This document shows positions 25,322 through 33,940 of a stretch of 39,956 nucleotides of DNA, one piece after another. This DNA comes from Salinimicrobium marinum. Its GTDB lineage: Bacteria > Bacteroidota > Bacteroidia > Flavobacteriales > Flavobacteriaceae. A model generated the notes under the pieces. The model made no database searches and had not been told where the DNA came from. It was given only the letters and a program-made list of their open reading frames with translations. Each line of letters opens with the position of its first letter. The stretch's first letter is position 1. The DNA lies in NCBI RefSeq assembly GCF_014651535.1, contig NZ_BMXB01000023.1, positions 1 through 39,956 of the forward strand, in the 5' to 3' direction. A program made the translations under genes and the position numbers.

Positions 25322-26391
25322 GGAAGTAGCTTTATATGATTTGCGACCATTTGATCCAGGCTATACTCCTTCTCAATTAACCCGTTCACATCCTGAGAAA
25401 TGGTAATTTCCTTATTCATCACCTTTTGCAGTAGCTCTCTTAATCCTTCTATATTTCCTGCCTGAAAAATATAACCATTCTTTCCGTGGGAAATAATCTC
25501 GGGATTCCCACCTACCGGCGTGGTAATTACCGGCACATTGGCCGCCAGGCTTTCCAGGATAGATAAACTAAAGCACTCCATATAGGTGGGTTGCAGCATA
25601 TAAGAATAATTCCTAAAAAGTTCCGGCAGCTCCGGACTGCTTCCTTTGAAGCTAAACTGATGCTGCAACTCGTATACCGCTACCAATTTTTTTAGATCCT
25701 TTTCCAGAGGGCCTTCCCCAAAAACATCTATTTGTATCATGTTCCGGATTGCTTCCGGTAAAAATCTTACAGCTTCTATTAAATCCTGAATGCCTTTGGA
25801 CTCTCTTAAATGTGAAGCCACAATAAATTTCCCCCGGTTCTCCTCTGTTCGTTTTAGATACGCTGAAGTGTCAATTCCATTATAAACAACTTCTGTCTTT
25901 CTTCTAAGATTGCTGCCGTAATCCTGAAGAAGACAATCGGCGGTGTATTGAGATACCCCTACGAAACAGTCAATATATTGAGAATATAGTCTTCCTTTTA
26001 GCTTATTTTTTATTCGCTTTTTCAACGGAAAACCATGCAGCGGGCGCGGATTATGGTCTACCGCAATGATGTAAGGCTGATTATTACTTTTCAGCTCTTT
26101 ATAAAACGAAGTACAAAGCGCTAGGAAATGAGTAACTATAATATTAAAACTTTCATTTTCCTTCAGGAAATTTAGTGCAAAATCCTCTACAGATTCCTGC
26201 TGTCCCGCCAGGTAAAGGTCAAAACCCAAGTAAAAATCAAATCTCTCTCCACCGGAAAAAATCCAGGTTGGCTTATGCCCTTTTTGAAGTAGCTCTTCAT
26301 TATAAGCTTTATAGAAGCGATCCATTCCCCCGATACGATCCTGTTTCAGTTCGTAGTTGCAAATTACAGCTATGTTTTTCCCGTTGCTCAA
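25312..26391 (-). CDS. GT4 family glycosyltransferase
   Basis: A 359-residue GT-B enzyme. The N-terminal part has IAVICNYELKQDRIGGMDRF with the GGMDR loop, and IAVDHNPRPLHGFPLKKR. The donor domain has VVYNGIDTSAY, FIVASHLRESKGIQDLIEA, IDVFGEGPLEKDLKKL and TYMECFSLSILESLAANVPVI with E-x7-E intact. It overlaps its downstream neighbour by 10 bp and its upstream neighbour by 4 bp (ATGA), so the three are coupled. Specificity unknown. Confidence 0.9.
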   Translation of the reverse strand: MSNGKNIAVICNYELKQDRIGGMDRFYKAYNEELLQKGHKPTWIFSGGERFDFYLGFDLYLAGQQESVEDFALNFLKENESFNIIVTHFLALCTSFYKELKSNNQPYIIAVDHNPRPLHGFPLKKRIKNKLKGRLYSQYIDCFVGVSQYTADCLLQDYGSNLRRKTEVVYNGIDTSAYLKRTEENRGKFIVASHLRESKGIQDLIEAVRFLPEAIRNMIQIDVFGEGPLEKDLKKLVAVYELQHQFSFKGSSPELPELFRNYSYMLQPTYMECFSLSILESLAANVPVITTPVGGNPEIISHGKNGYIFQAGNIEGLRELLQKVMNKEITISQDVNGLIEKEYSLDQMVANHIKLLPCT

Positions 26392-27821
26392 GCTTCTGAA
26401 AATTCTTTTAAGGTTTCAGTAATTCTTTGACTGGTTTCTTCCAGCGGCTTTCCTATTTGCAGTTTTAGTAATTCCTTTTGTTCTTTAATTCGGGCTTCGG
26501 GGTTGTTCAGGCTGAAATTGATCTCCCGAAGCAATTCCTCTTCATTTTTAACGGTTGCTACTGCGCCGCTCTGCACCACACGCTCGTAATGGCTATATTG
26601 CAAGTATTTTTGATCATCATAAAGATCATTTTCTTCTGTTCCGAAATTCGGATTTATTACAGGTTTGTCAAACAACATAAAATCCAGGCTCATCGTAGAG
26701 CACATATTAATATTCAAATCACAATATTCCAGTAATGATCTTAAATCTATCAAATCCTCAGGAAGCGGCACTCGCTGAGACCATGGCTCAGGATGATCTT
26801 TGCGGGTTAATTTCCATTTAGGATAATTCCATTTAATAAAAGGGAATCTATTAACTACCTCTCTAAACCTTGAACCATCCTCCGCCGGGGAAGTACGCAC
26901 CAGGAAATTAATGTTTTCAGTCAATTTTATCTGCTTGATAAGTTTTGCAATAACCTCAATGTAAACAGGATCATTTTTACTGGTAGAAGCGTCGCCACAA
27001 CTATAGCAAATGGTTTTAAGGCCAGGATCCAGCTCAAACTTTTGGTGAAAATCCTCTTTTGAAGAAGTATATCTGTCCAGCACGTAGGGTTCAAACTGTG
27101 GAGTGCCAACTACCTCCACCGACTGATTTTTTGTTTCAGGATAGAAATAATGCAATTCCTTCTTCATTAAATCACTCCATACCAGGAAGGAATCAAAGGG
27201 CGCTGCCATTCTTCCCTTTGAGGGTAAATTGTCCCAACTGAAAATGAAAGAACAGGTTTTAATGCCCAGTTCTTTGGCTGCATAGTCGAGCGGAGCTAGA
27301 TATGGGGGTCTTTGGTGGGTGAAAAATAAAAGATCAGGTTCCTCTCTTTTTAATAATTCGCTGTACAATTTTGTAACCTCATTTTTCTTAAAAGAGTTAA
27401 CCTGATACCTATAAAACCTGTTGATCCATTTTTCTGAATGAAATACAGATGTTATCTTGAAAATCACTTTAGTGATTAGCGCCCGTTTAGACTTCGTATT
27501 GGGATAATTCTTCTGAAGATTATAATCTATACCGGCAAAGTTATCCTTATGCAGTTGCATATGAGCCACTTCCTTGGCTTTACGCCAAAACCAGGTTTTA
27601 CCTGATTCCTGAAAAACAGGAAGTTCGATAATCCTCACATTAGACTGCTCCTGCATTCCAAAAGATTCAGATGGTAACCCAGAAAAAATCACCACCTCAT
27701 CAAAAGTATTCAAACTTTGATTAACAAAATCACTTAAAATAAAGTTACGATACCCCACTCCATCGACTATTACCAGTCCCAGAATATGCTGTGATTTCTT
27801 TGCTGAAATATTAGTCTGCAT
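26388..27821 (-). CDS. GT-B-like glycosyltransferase of uncertain family
   Basis: A 477-residue soluble protein. The middle contains EPDLLFFTHQRPPYLAPLDY, IFSWDNLPSKGRMAA and FDSFLVWSDLMKKELHYFY, then VVGTPQFEPY. The C-terminal half has CYSCGDASTS, NFLVRTSPAEDGSRF, LLEYCDLNINMCSTMSLDFM and FDKPVINPNFG. The last strings resemble the donor-binding half of GT-B enzymes such as CDP-glycerol or LPS-core transferases, where a Ser/Thr-rich loop holds the nucleotide. It directly follows the nonulosonic acid genes (49 bp gap), which makes it one candidate for the transferase using the CMP-sugar; that is inference, as no known sialyltransferase family motif was recognised. Confidence 0.6.
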   Translation of the reverse strand: MQTNISAKKSQHILGLVIVDGVGYRNFILSDFVNQSLNTFDEVVIFSGLPSESFGMQEQSNVRIIELPVFQESGKTWFWRKAKEVAHMQLHKDNFAGIDYNLQKNYPNTKSKRALITKVIFKITSVFHSEKWINRFYRYQVNSFKKNEVTKLYSELLKREEPDLLFFTHQRPPYLAPLDYAAKELGIKTCSFIFSWDNLPSKGRMAAPFDSFLVWSDLMKKELHYFYPETKNQSVEVVGTPQFEPYVLDRYTSSKEDFHQKFELDPGLKTICYSCGDASTSKNDPVYIEVIAKLIKQIKLTENINFLVRTSPAEDGSRFREVVNRFPFIKWNYPKWKLTRKDHPEPWSQRVPLPEDLIDLRSLLEYCDLNINMCSTMSLDFMLFDKPVINPNFGTEENDLYDDQKYLQYSHYERVVQSGAVATVKNEEELLREINFSLNNPEARIKEQKELLKLQIGKPLEETSQRITETLKEFSEA

Positions 27822-27870
27822 AAAACGCTCTTTGAGGGTCTCAAAATAAGAATTTAAATATGAAGGAAAG

Positions 27871-28812
27871 TTATGCCTGCAGGATTTCCATCCACTTTGT
27901 TATTACAAACTCTTCTGTTCTCCACATAGATTCATAGGTAGCACCGGCGATATGAGGAGTAATAATGATATTATCTAGATGCTGTGCTGCCTTTATTAAA
28001 GGATTATTGCTGCGAGATTTTGAAGATAATTCTGAAGCCAATACATCTGTGGCCAATCCTGAAATTTTCTTATTAATCAACATATCCGCCAAAATAGCTT
28101 CATCAATTACTTCTCCCCTAGAGGTATTTATGATGTATGCAGTTCGTTTTAAATATTTCAGGTTTGCTTCATTTAGAAATTGGGTATTTTCCAGGTTTAG
28201 CGGAATATGAATGGAAAGAATATCTATCTCTTCCATAAATTGTTCCAGGTCTTCCACAGCATTAGCTTGATCTTTAAGATTGGGATCTGTATCATAAAAC
28301 ACAAACGGCATTTTAAATACTTTGGCATATTCTGCTATTTGTTTCCCAACTCTTCCAAAGCCCAGGATTCCGAGCTTATAATGATAGATGTTATGGGATT
28401 TGAACTCGTCTCTTTTCCATTCCCCCTGCATCACGTGTTTATGAGCCGCCGGAATTTTCCGAAGTAGAGACAACATCAACGCCCAGGTATGTTCCGCTGT
28501 AGAAGGAATACCAGCCAAGAATTCTGATTCTCCTTTTAAAGAAATTATTTTGACCTCTCTTTTGCCTGCGGCATCCATATCAATATGGTTTAATCCGGTG
28601 GTAGGAGTCAGAATGAATTTTAGCTTATTGGCTTTTTCAAAAACTTCTTCATTAACAATATGCTCTAACCGAATCATAAGGACATCCACATCCCCGACAG
28701 CTTTCAACAAATCAGGTCTTGAAAATGGTCCTTTTTTAACTTCCGCTATTTCCTCAAGCAGTTTCAGATTCTCTCTTCCAAAATCTAAAGGTTCGGTTAT
28801 TAAAACTTTCAT
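27871..28812 (-). CDS. NAD-dependent D-isomer 2-hydroxyacid dehydrogenase in the nonulosonate module
   Basis: A 313-residue SerA-like dehydrogenase. The Rossmann motif G151-F-G-R-V-G156 is followed by D174/D176 at the end of the second strand (FYDTDPN), suggesting NAD rather than NADP. The catalytic residues are R232 in NTSRGEVIDE, E261 in ASELSSK and H287 in TPHIAGATYES. It lacks the ACT domain of true phosphoglycerate dehydrogenases. Its ATG overlaps the neuA stop by 4 bp, so its product is probably needed with the CMP-sugar pathway. The substrate is unknown; oxidation or reduction of a sugar acid precursor is possible but not shown. Confidence 0.85.
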   Translation of the reverse strand: MKVLITEPLDFGRENLKLLEEIAEVKKGPFSRPDLLKAVGDVDVLMIRLEHIVNEEVFEKANKLKFILTPTTGLNHIDMDAAGKREVKIISLKGESEFLAGIPSTAEHTWALMLSLLRKIPAAHKHVMQGEWKRDEFKSHNIYHYKLGILGFGRVGKQIAEYAKVFKMPFVFYDTDPNLKDQANAVEDLEQFMEEIDILSIHIPLNLENTQFLNEANLKYLKRTAYIINTSRGEVIDEAILADMLINKKISGLATDVLASELSSKSRSNNPLIKAAQHLDNIIITPHIAGATYESMWRTEEFVITKWMEILQA

Positions 28813-29504
28813 GGGTTTAGGTTATTCCATTTCTCTATCAAGTAATTCAGAATAAGAACATCCCTTTCGGTGTCTATATTTACTGCCCATTCCGCATCCA
28901 TTATATGAACCGCTTTAGATTTTGGCACAAAAGTTTCCTCACTCTTAAGGGTTTCAGTTTTGACCAAGTAAATACAACCATTTCTAATATATCTTTCCGG
29001 CAGATCCTGTCTTCTAGTGGTCTCGAATTCCGGCATCTCACATTTGGCTTCCCCACCTTCTATCCTGTACATCCTGGCCGGATGTTGATCTCCTACGGAA
29101 ACCATACTTATCACTGCATCTGTATCTTCAGATTCTAAAATTTCAATTGCATTATCCACGTCCTTTGCAGTTCGTAAAGGCGCTGTAGGTTGAAGCAATA
29201 AAACAGCATCAAAAAAAGTATTTTCAGCTTCGAATTTCTGAAGCGTATCCAGCACACTTTCTACAACATTCGAAGTATCTGAAGCAAATTCGACAGGCCG
29301 TTTTATTACCCGACAATTATATTCTTCAGAAATCCTACTTATTTCTTCATCTTCAGTATTTACTACCAATTCAGAAAGAAACTTACTTTTCTTTCCTGTT
29401 TCAATGGCATAAGCGATCAAAGGTTTTCCGTCAAATTCCCGAATATTTTTACCCGGTACTCCTTTGCTTCCACCTCTTGCCGGTATGATTCCTAAAATCC
29501 TCAT
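28809..29504 (-). CDS. neuA: CMP-nonulosonate (acylneuraminate) cytidylyltransferase
   Basis: A 231-residue enzyme coupling a nonulosonic acid to CTP to give the CMP-sugar donor. The CTP-binding N-terminus IIPARGGSKGVPGKNI is complete, followed by LLLQPTAPLRTAKDVDNAI, RRQDLPERYIRNGCIYLVK and DAEWAVNIDTERD, all typical of NeuA-type synthetases. No C-terminal esterase domain is present. It overlaps neuC by one base (TAATG) and the dehydrogenase by four, so the three genes are tightly coupled. The sequence does not distinguish neuraminate from legionaminate or pseudaminate as substrate. Confidence 0.9.
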   Translation of the reverse strand: MRILGIIPARGGSKGVPGKNIREFDGKPLIAYAIETGKKSKFLSELVVNTEDEEISRISEEYNCRVIKRPVEFASDTSNVVESVLDTLQKFEAENTFFDAVLLLQPTAPLRTAKDVDNAIEILESEDTDAVISMVSVGDQHPARMYRIEGGEAKCEMPEFETTRRQDLPERYIRNGCIYLVKTETLKSEETFVPKSKAVHIMDAEWAVNIDTERDVLILNYLIEKWNNLNP

Positions 29505-30661
29505 TAATACGTGATGGTTTTACTGAAGGTCAATTCAGTTTCAGCTAATATATCAGCAATTTTTCTTCCTGAATTTCCATTTCCATAGAGAGTAGAGCTT
29601 TTAAAATGCTTTTGTTCTATTGCCGACTTTGTTGCTTTGAGAATTTCTTCTTCTTTATAATCAACATCGGTTACATTTCCGGCACGGTTCCTCCGGTGCT
29701 GCCTATTTCCAATGTTCACCACCGGTACACCCAGATAAGCACATTCCCTGAGTCCTGCGCTGGAATTACCAATTAGAGCTTTGGAATTTTTCAATAATTT
29801 CAGAAAATCCATCGGCTCCATGTTCTTGAAAAAATGGATGTTCTTTGGCTGCTCCAACTCCCGAAAAGCGCGAATTCCGTTAGAAGTCCCATCTGAACCG
29901 GCATCCACATTGGGCCAAAACCAGAAGGCAGGATAATCCAACGCTTTAATAGCTCTGAGGGTTTTCTGTATATGTTTTTTTGCTTCTCTATATTCCGTAG
30001 TCACCGGATGTTGCATTACCACAAGATAACCGTCTTTCCAGTTCAGTTCGGCACCTACCCCTCCATATTTTTTAATGGGATCGAAATCCAACTCCGGATT
30101 TTCTTCTGCTTCTTTGGCCAAATCTATTGAAGGACAACCGGTGTTGATCACTTTGTCCGGCTCCTCGCCAAGTTTTATTACCCTTTCCCTAGCATCTGCA
30201 GTACAAACCAGGTGCAGGTCTGCCAGTTTGGTATTCGCATGCCGCACCTTTTCATCTATACTCCCGGTAACTTCCCCGCCCTGTACATGTACCAGGGGAA
30301 TATTCTGATAGGCAGCAGCTATAGATGTTGCAATGGTTTCGAATCTGTCTGCTATAGTAATTACAGCGTCCGGCTGCAGATTATAGAAGACATTTGTTAA
30401 TTCCATTACCCCAATTCCGGTAGTTTTAGCCATAGTGGTAGGATTTTCTCCTTCCAGCACCATAAAAACTTTTGCTGCAATCGCAAAACCATCCCTCTCG
30501 ATGAAATCCACCGCATTCCCGTATCTGTCCAGTAAGGCAGAACCGGCTATCACCAGCTGTAGTTCCAGTTTGGGATGATTTTTTATAGCGGTTAGTGCAG
30601 TTTTGATCCGGCTGTAAGACGGCCGGGCAGTAACTACTACACAAATTTTTCTTTTGGGCAT
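29504..30661 (-). CDS. neuC: UDP-N-acetylglucosamine 2-epimerase, hydrolysing (NeuC type)
   Basis: A 385-residue GT-B-fold enzyme that converts UDP-GlcNAc to ManNAc and UDP, the entry into nonulosonic acid synthesis. It starts MPKRKICVVVTARPSYSRI, then VHVQGGEVTGSIDEKVRHA, VMQHPVTTEYREA and the family motif GNSSAGLRECAYLGVPVVNIG followed by RQHRRNRAGNV. The open frame extends to 30760, but those 33 residues (MFRFARNDLSNK and so on) are translated from the palindromic repeat at 30737-30842 and flanking DNA, so I place the start at the ATG at 30661. Whether the product is ManNAc or a legionaminate intermediate depends on the nucleotide sugar used. Confidence 0.88.
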   Translation of the reverse strand: MPKRKICVVVTARPSYSRIKTALTAIKNHPKLELQLVIAGSALLDRYGNAVDFIERDGFAIAAKVFMVLEGENPTTMAKTTGIGVMELTNVFYNLQPDAVITIADRFETIATSIAAAYQNIPLVHVQGGEVTGSIDEKVRHANTKLADLHLVCTADARERVIKLGEEPDKVINTGCPSIDLAKEAEENPELDFDPIKKYGGVGAELNWKDGYLVVMQHPVTTEYREAKKHIQKTLRAIKALDYPAFWFWPNVDAGSDGTSNGIRAFRELEQPKNIHFFKNMEPMDFLKLLKNSKALIGNSSAGLRECAYLGVPVVNIGNRQHRRNRAGNVTDVDYKEEEILKATKSAIEQKHFKSSTLYGNGNSGRKIADILAETELTFSKTITY

Positions 30662-30736
30662 TTTCAGTTTTCCGTTTTCCGTTTTCGGTTGTTCTCTTTT
30701 GGTCAGTTTTGCTAAATTAGGAAATTTGTTAGAAAG

Positions 30737-30842
30737 GTCATTGCGAGCGAAGCGAAACAATCTGTTGTAAATTAGTCACGATCATGTTAGGAGGTAACCT
30801 ACAACAGATTGCCACGTCCACCTACGGCGGACCCGCAATGAC
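30737..30842. repeat. Palindromic intergenic repeat (CATTGCG type)
   Basis: GTCATTGCG (30737-30745) pairs with CGCAATGAC (30834-30842), and inside them CAATCTGTTGTA (30758-30769) is the complement of TACAACAGATTG (30800-30811). The centre is variable. This is the familiar dispersed palindrome of flavobacterial genomes, here between neuB and neuC. Its arm is open in the minus-strand frame of neuC and produces a false N-terminal extension. It may fold in the transcript and affect the neuB-neuC expression ratio. Confidence 0.8.
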
Positions 30843-30861
30843 GGTTCACATTGTAAATACT

Positions 30862-31857
30862 TTAGCTCAAATCCTCCTCCTTTAAAAAATCCCACTGCTT
30901 TAGATCCTGTGCTATCTTCTTTCCTATCACCTTCTCAAATTCGGAAGCAGGAATTCCAAAGCCTTTAGGCTTTTTAGCCTCCAGATCTTCAAAATTAAGG
31001 TGGTGTCCTGAAGGAAAATCTTTATTCACTGCCAGTGATTTTTCAAAAATATTTTTTAATTCGTTAAAAGAGGAATTATCTCCTTTATCTACAGGATGTT
31101 TTAATGCAGATGTAATGTTCCTTACCGATTTGACCAACTGACTTATCTCATCTATTTCCAATGAAGATTTTGCGTCCGGGCCAAAACTCCTACGGTCAAA
31201 AACTGCGTGAAACTCTAGGATTTCCGCTCCCAAAGCAGCGGCGGCAATGCAGGTTTCTATCTTTGCTGAATGATCTGAATAGCCAATTTTTACACCATAC
31301 CTTTCTTTTAATTCCTCGATCACATTCAATCCGTAATTCTCCGGCTGAGTAGGATAAGCTGTGGTACATTGCAGAACAGAAAAAGTCACTCCTTTATCCT
31401 TCAAAAATTTGACAGACTGATCCAATTCTGAAAATGAACTCATTCCCGAGGATAAAATTATGGGTTTTCCTGTCTTGGAAATCTTTTCAAGCAACAGAAA
31501 ATTATTCACCTCGCCCGATCCTATCTTATACTGCTTTACCCCCAGTTCTTCCAGAAGGTCTACCGCCACATTGCTAAAAGGGGAAGCCAGAAACTCCACT
31601 CCTTTTTCCTCACATCTTGTTTTGATTAGTTTCCATTGAGTCGGGGAAAACTCCATTCGCTTCCAATACTCAAAACGTGAATCATCCTGTTTTGAAAATT
31701 TTACTCTAAAGGGTTCATGAAAACTGCTCTCTGCATCAGCAATGTGCACTTGAAATTTAACGGCATCCACTCCTGTTTCTGCCAAAGCATCAATGTAACT
31801 TAAAGCAAGTCCAAAACTTCCCTCATGGGCCTGTCCTATTTCAGCTATAATATTCAT
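30862..31857 (-). CDS. neuB: N-acetylneuraminate (nonulosonate) synthase
   Basis: A 331-residue enzyme condensing a ManNAc-type sugar with phosphoenolpyruvate. The NeuB barrel (1-265) shows IIAEIGQAHEGSFGLALSY, DAVKFQVHIADAESSF, FLASPFSNVAVDLLEELGV, QYKIGSGEVNN, ILSSGMSSFSEL and CTTAYPTQPENYGL. KIGYSDHSAKIETCIAAAAL and EFHAVFDRRSFGPDAKSSL follow. The C-terminal SAF antifreeze-like domain is present (LAVNKDFPSGHHL, AKKPKGFGIPASEFEKVIG). It is separated from neuC by a 200 bp repeat-bearing spacer but points the same way. Confidence 0.92.
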   Translation of the reverse strand: MNIIAEIGQAHEGSFGLALSYIDALAETGVDAVKFQVHIADAESSFHEPFRVKFSKQDDSRFEYWKRMEFSPTQWKLIKTRCEEKGVEFLASPFSNVAVDLLEELGVKQYKIGSGEVNNFLLLEKISKTGKPIILSSGMSSFSELDQSVKFLKDKGVTFSVLQCTTAYPTQPENYGLNVIEELKERYGVKIGYSDHSAKIETCIAAAALGAEILEFHAVFDRRSFGPDAKSSLEIDEISQLVKSVRNITSALKHPVDKGDNSSFNELKNIFEKSLAVNKDFPSGHHLNFEDLEAKKPKGFGIPASEFEKVIGKKIAQDLKQWDFLKEEDLS

Positions 31858-31897
31858 AGTAGATAATAAAAATTAATATTCCTCTCTAGCAAGGGTT

Positions 31898-32848
31898 TTA
31901 AGATCTTGGGCCATTACTTATAATTACAGACAAATCATGTTTTATTTTTGGCTTCCAATAAATCTTCTCATCAGGTAATTCATAATAGGTTTGGTATTCT
32001 AAATGAGATAATGCAGTACGGTTTTGTAATAACTTAGGCAGATTTATTACAGTGTCACCAATTGCCTGGAGGATACCTATCGTAGATTTACTATCCCCTT
32101 TTACTACTTTCGTTTTTATCTGTATCCACAAAGAATATACTATTCTTGGAATAATTACCTTTACTGGCAGAAACATTACGTAGAGATACCAGCCCGATCT
32201 TAATGACCTTCTAGTTCTAAGAATGTAATCTTTTTGATTTTTGCGAGACCTATTATCAACGCGGTGGTGTATAAAAATGTGTGGAAAATAATGCACTTCC
32301 CAATCGCTCATTAAAAGATGATAAGAAGCAAACTGTTCCTCTCCATAAAACTTAAACCATTCAGGGTAATTAGGTATTTGGTACCATGCCTGCATACGCC
32401 AAGCGTGTCCACAACCTACAAATCCCCTTACTCTTAACGGTTCTTCGGAAATTTCTGCTTTTGGAGGCTTTTCTATTCCCCAATATATCCGAAAAGCAAT
32501 TACACCACATTTTTGATTTTTTTTAAAGTAATTTACAATTGCTGAGATGGGATTTCTCGTCAAAATATTCGCATCATCATCTAAGGAAATGGCATAAACA
32601 GTATTTACCATGTTCATTAAGAGATTTCGACTAAATATTAAACCCTTACTTTCCTTGTTTCTAATTACTAAAGCAGTAGGATATTTTTCCTTAAGAAATT
32701 CGGAAGTACCATCAGTAGAACCATCATCGCAAATAATTAAAATGAGCCCTCTACTAAGAAGAGGCTCTAAAGAATTTAATGTCCTCTTTAACTCGCCCAG
32801 CCTGTCCTTTGTCGTTATTAATATACTTACTAATTTATAAATATCCAT
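31898..32848 (-). CDS. GT2 family glycosyltransferase
   Basis: A 316-residue GT-A enzyme. It begins DIYKLVSILITTKDRLGELK, with IICDDGSTDGTSEFLKEKY, GLIFSRNLLM and the metal motif YAISLDDDANIL near residues 88-99. FKFYGEEQFASY gives the catalytic-base region. A hydrophobic stretch near 215-245 (WYLYVMFLPVKVIIPRIVYSL) may bind the membrane. From this gene to the right edge the DNA looks more AT-rich than the core genes. Specificity unknown. Confidence 0.85.
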   Translation of the reverse strand: MDIYKLVSILITTKDRLGELKRTLNSLEPLLSRGLILIICDDGSTDGTSEFLKEKYPTALVIRNKESKGLIFSRNLLMNMVNTVYAISLDDDANILTRNPISAIVNYFKKNQKCGVIAFRIYWGIEKPPKAEISEEPLRVRGFVGCGHAWRMQAWYQIPNYPEWFKFYGEEQFASYHLLMSDWEVHYFPHIFIHHRVDNRSRKNQKDYILRTRRSLRSGWYLYVMFLPVKVIIPRIVYSLWIQIKTKVVKGDSKSTIGILQAIGDTVINLPKLLQNRTALSHLEYQTYYELPDEKIYWKPKIKHDLSVIISNGPRS

Positions 32849-32906
32849 AAATCTATAACAGCTAACCCATAAAATAAGGCCATATTATATTATTTTTTTT
32901 CTCTTT

Positions 32907-33923
32907 CTAATAATTCCTTCTCATCTCCTTGGGCAGACCCTTAAATTTATAAAAGATGTGCTTAATCCATATTAATGAAAACAGCTTTACAAAAAACCTG
33001 TTTTTAACAAAATAAAATAGAGGGTTCTCATTCCGAATATTTTGGAAGTTAGGCGAATAGCGAACAGAATCTTTAGCCGGTGCTAACTCCTTAACTTCTT
33101 CTTCCATCCAGTTCTCTAGTACATTTCCCATATGATAAGCATAATTATCGCTTGTGGTAAGCCTCCAAAGATTTTTACGAAGTGGCATTTCATCTAATTT
33201 TTTTTCAGAATCAAGTCCTAGTTTCGCAGGATCATAAGTAAACATTTCGCTAAAAACACATCGCCTATAGGTTGCCACATAATGTCCAGAGCCCACGACA
33301 GCTTTAATACCATCCTTTGAGATAGTAAGGGTTTTCTTTAAATAATCTCTATTATAACTTTCGTCCCAACCTAAACTCTTATAATACATTTTCAAGGCAT
33401 CAGGATCTTTCACCTCTGTGAATTTCATTTTACCCGAAAATAAATTTGAGTAAATAACATTGCCTGACTGATTTTCGTACGACTTAAATTGCGGAGTCAG
33501 TCCAACTACACCGGCTCTTTCAAATGTAGCAAAGATATCATAAGTAGCTTCTTGCCAGCCAGAAAGAAACAATACATCTGCATCGGCAATTGTTACCAAT
33601 GGAATGTTATGTCCTACCAATCCTTTCAAAACAGCATTGATTTTCCCAATGTTTTCGGAATGGACAAGCTCTTGGATCTTTTTTTCAAACAATAAGTCGT
33701 TCAAGTAGGCCCTCACTTCTGCGCAGCTTCCGTTGTTGATTATACTAATAAAGGTACTATTATAGCTAGTTTTGAGTATCGATTCTATACAGAATTTAAA
33801 AATCTCAAATGAGCCTGAAAAATATCCTTCCAGATGAGGAATGTAAACAGGTATTACCACTTGGTGCAGGTATTGTGATTTGGTAGATTTCCTATTTTTG
33901 TTCGGATTTAAGCCTTTCCTCAT
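32907..33923 (-). CDS. GT-A (GT2-like) glycosyltransferase
   Basis: A 338-residue protein. After a basic N-terminal tail of about 20 residues (MRKGLNPNKNRKSTKSQY) it reads QVVIPVYIPHLEGYFSGSFE, then ISIINNGSCAEVRAYL and NIGKINAVLKGLVGH. The putative metal site ITIADADVLF is written here as TIADADVLF near residues 114-122, a DxD replacing the usual DDD. GVVGLTPQFKSY and VGSGHYVATYRRCVF follow. It is shorter on familiar signatures than its neighbours but has the GT-A order. The gap to the upstream gene is only 17 bp. Confidence 0.75.
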   Translation of the reverse strand: MRKGLNPNKNRKSTKSQYLHQVVIPVYIPHLEGYFSGSFEIFKFCIESILKTSYNSTFISIINNGSCAEVRAYLNDLLFEKKIQELVHSENIGKINAVLKGLVGHNIPLVTIADADVLFLSGWQEATYDIFATFERAGVVGLTPQFKSYENQSGNVIYSNLFSGKMKFTEVKDPDALKMYYKSLGWDESYNRDYLKKTLTISKDGIKAVVGSGHYVATYRRCVFSEMFTYDPAKLGLDSEKKLDEMPLRKNLWRLTTSDNYAYHMGNVLENWMEEEVKELAPAKDSVRYSPNFQNIRNENPLFYFVKNRFFVKLFSLIWIKHIFYKFKGLPKEMRRNY

Positions 33924-33940
33924 TATTTTACTTTCAAAAT

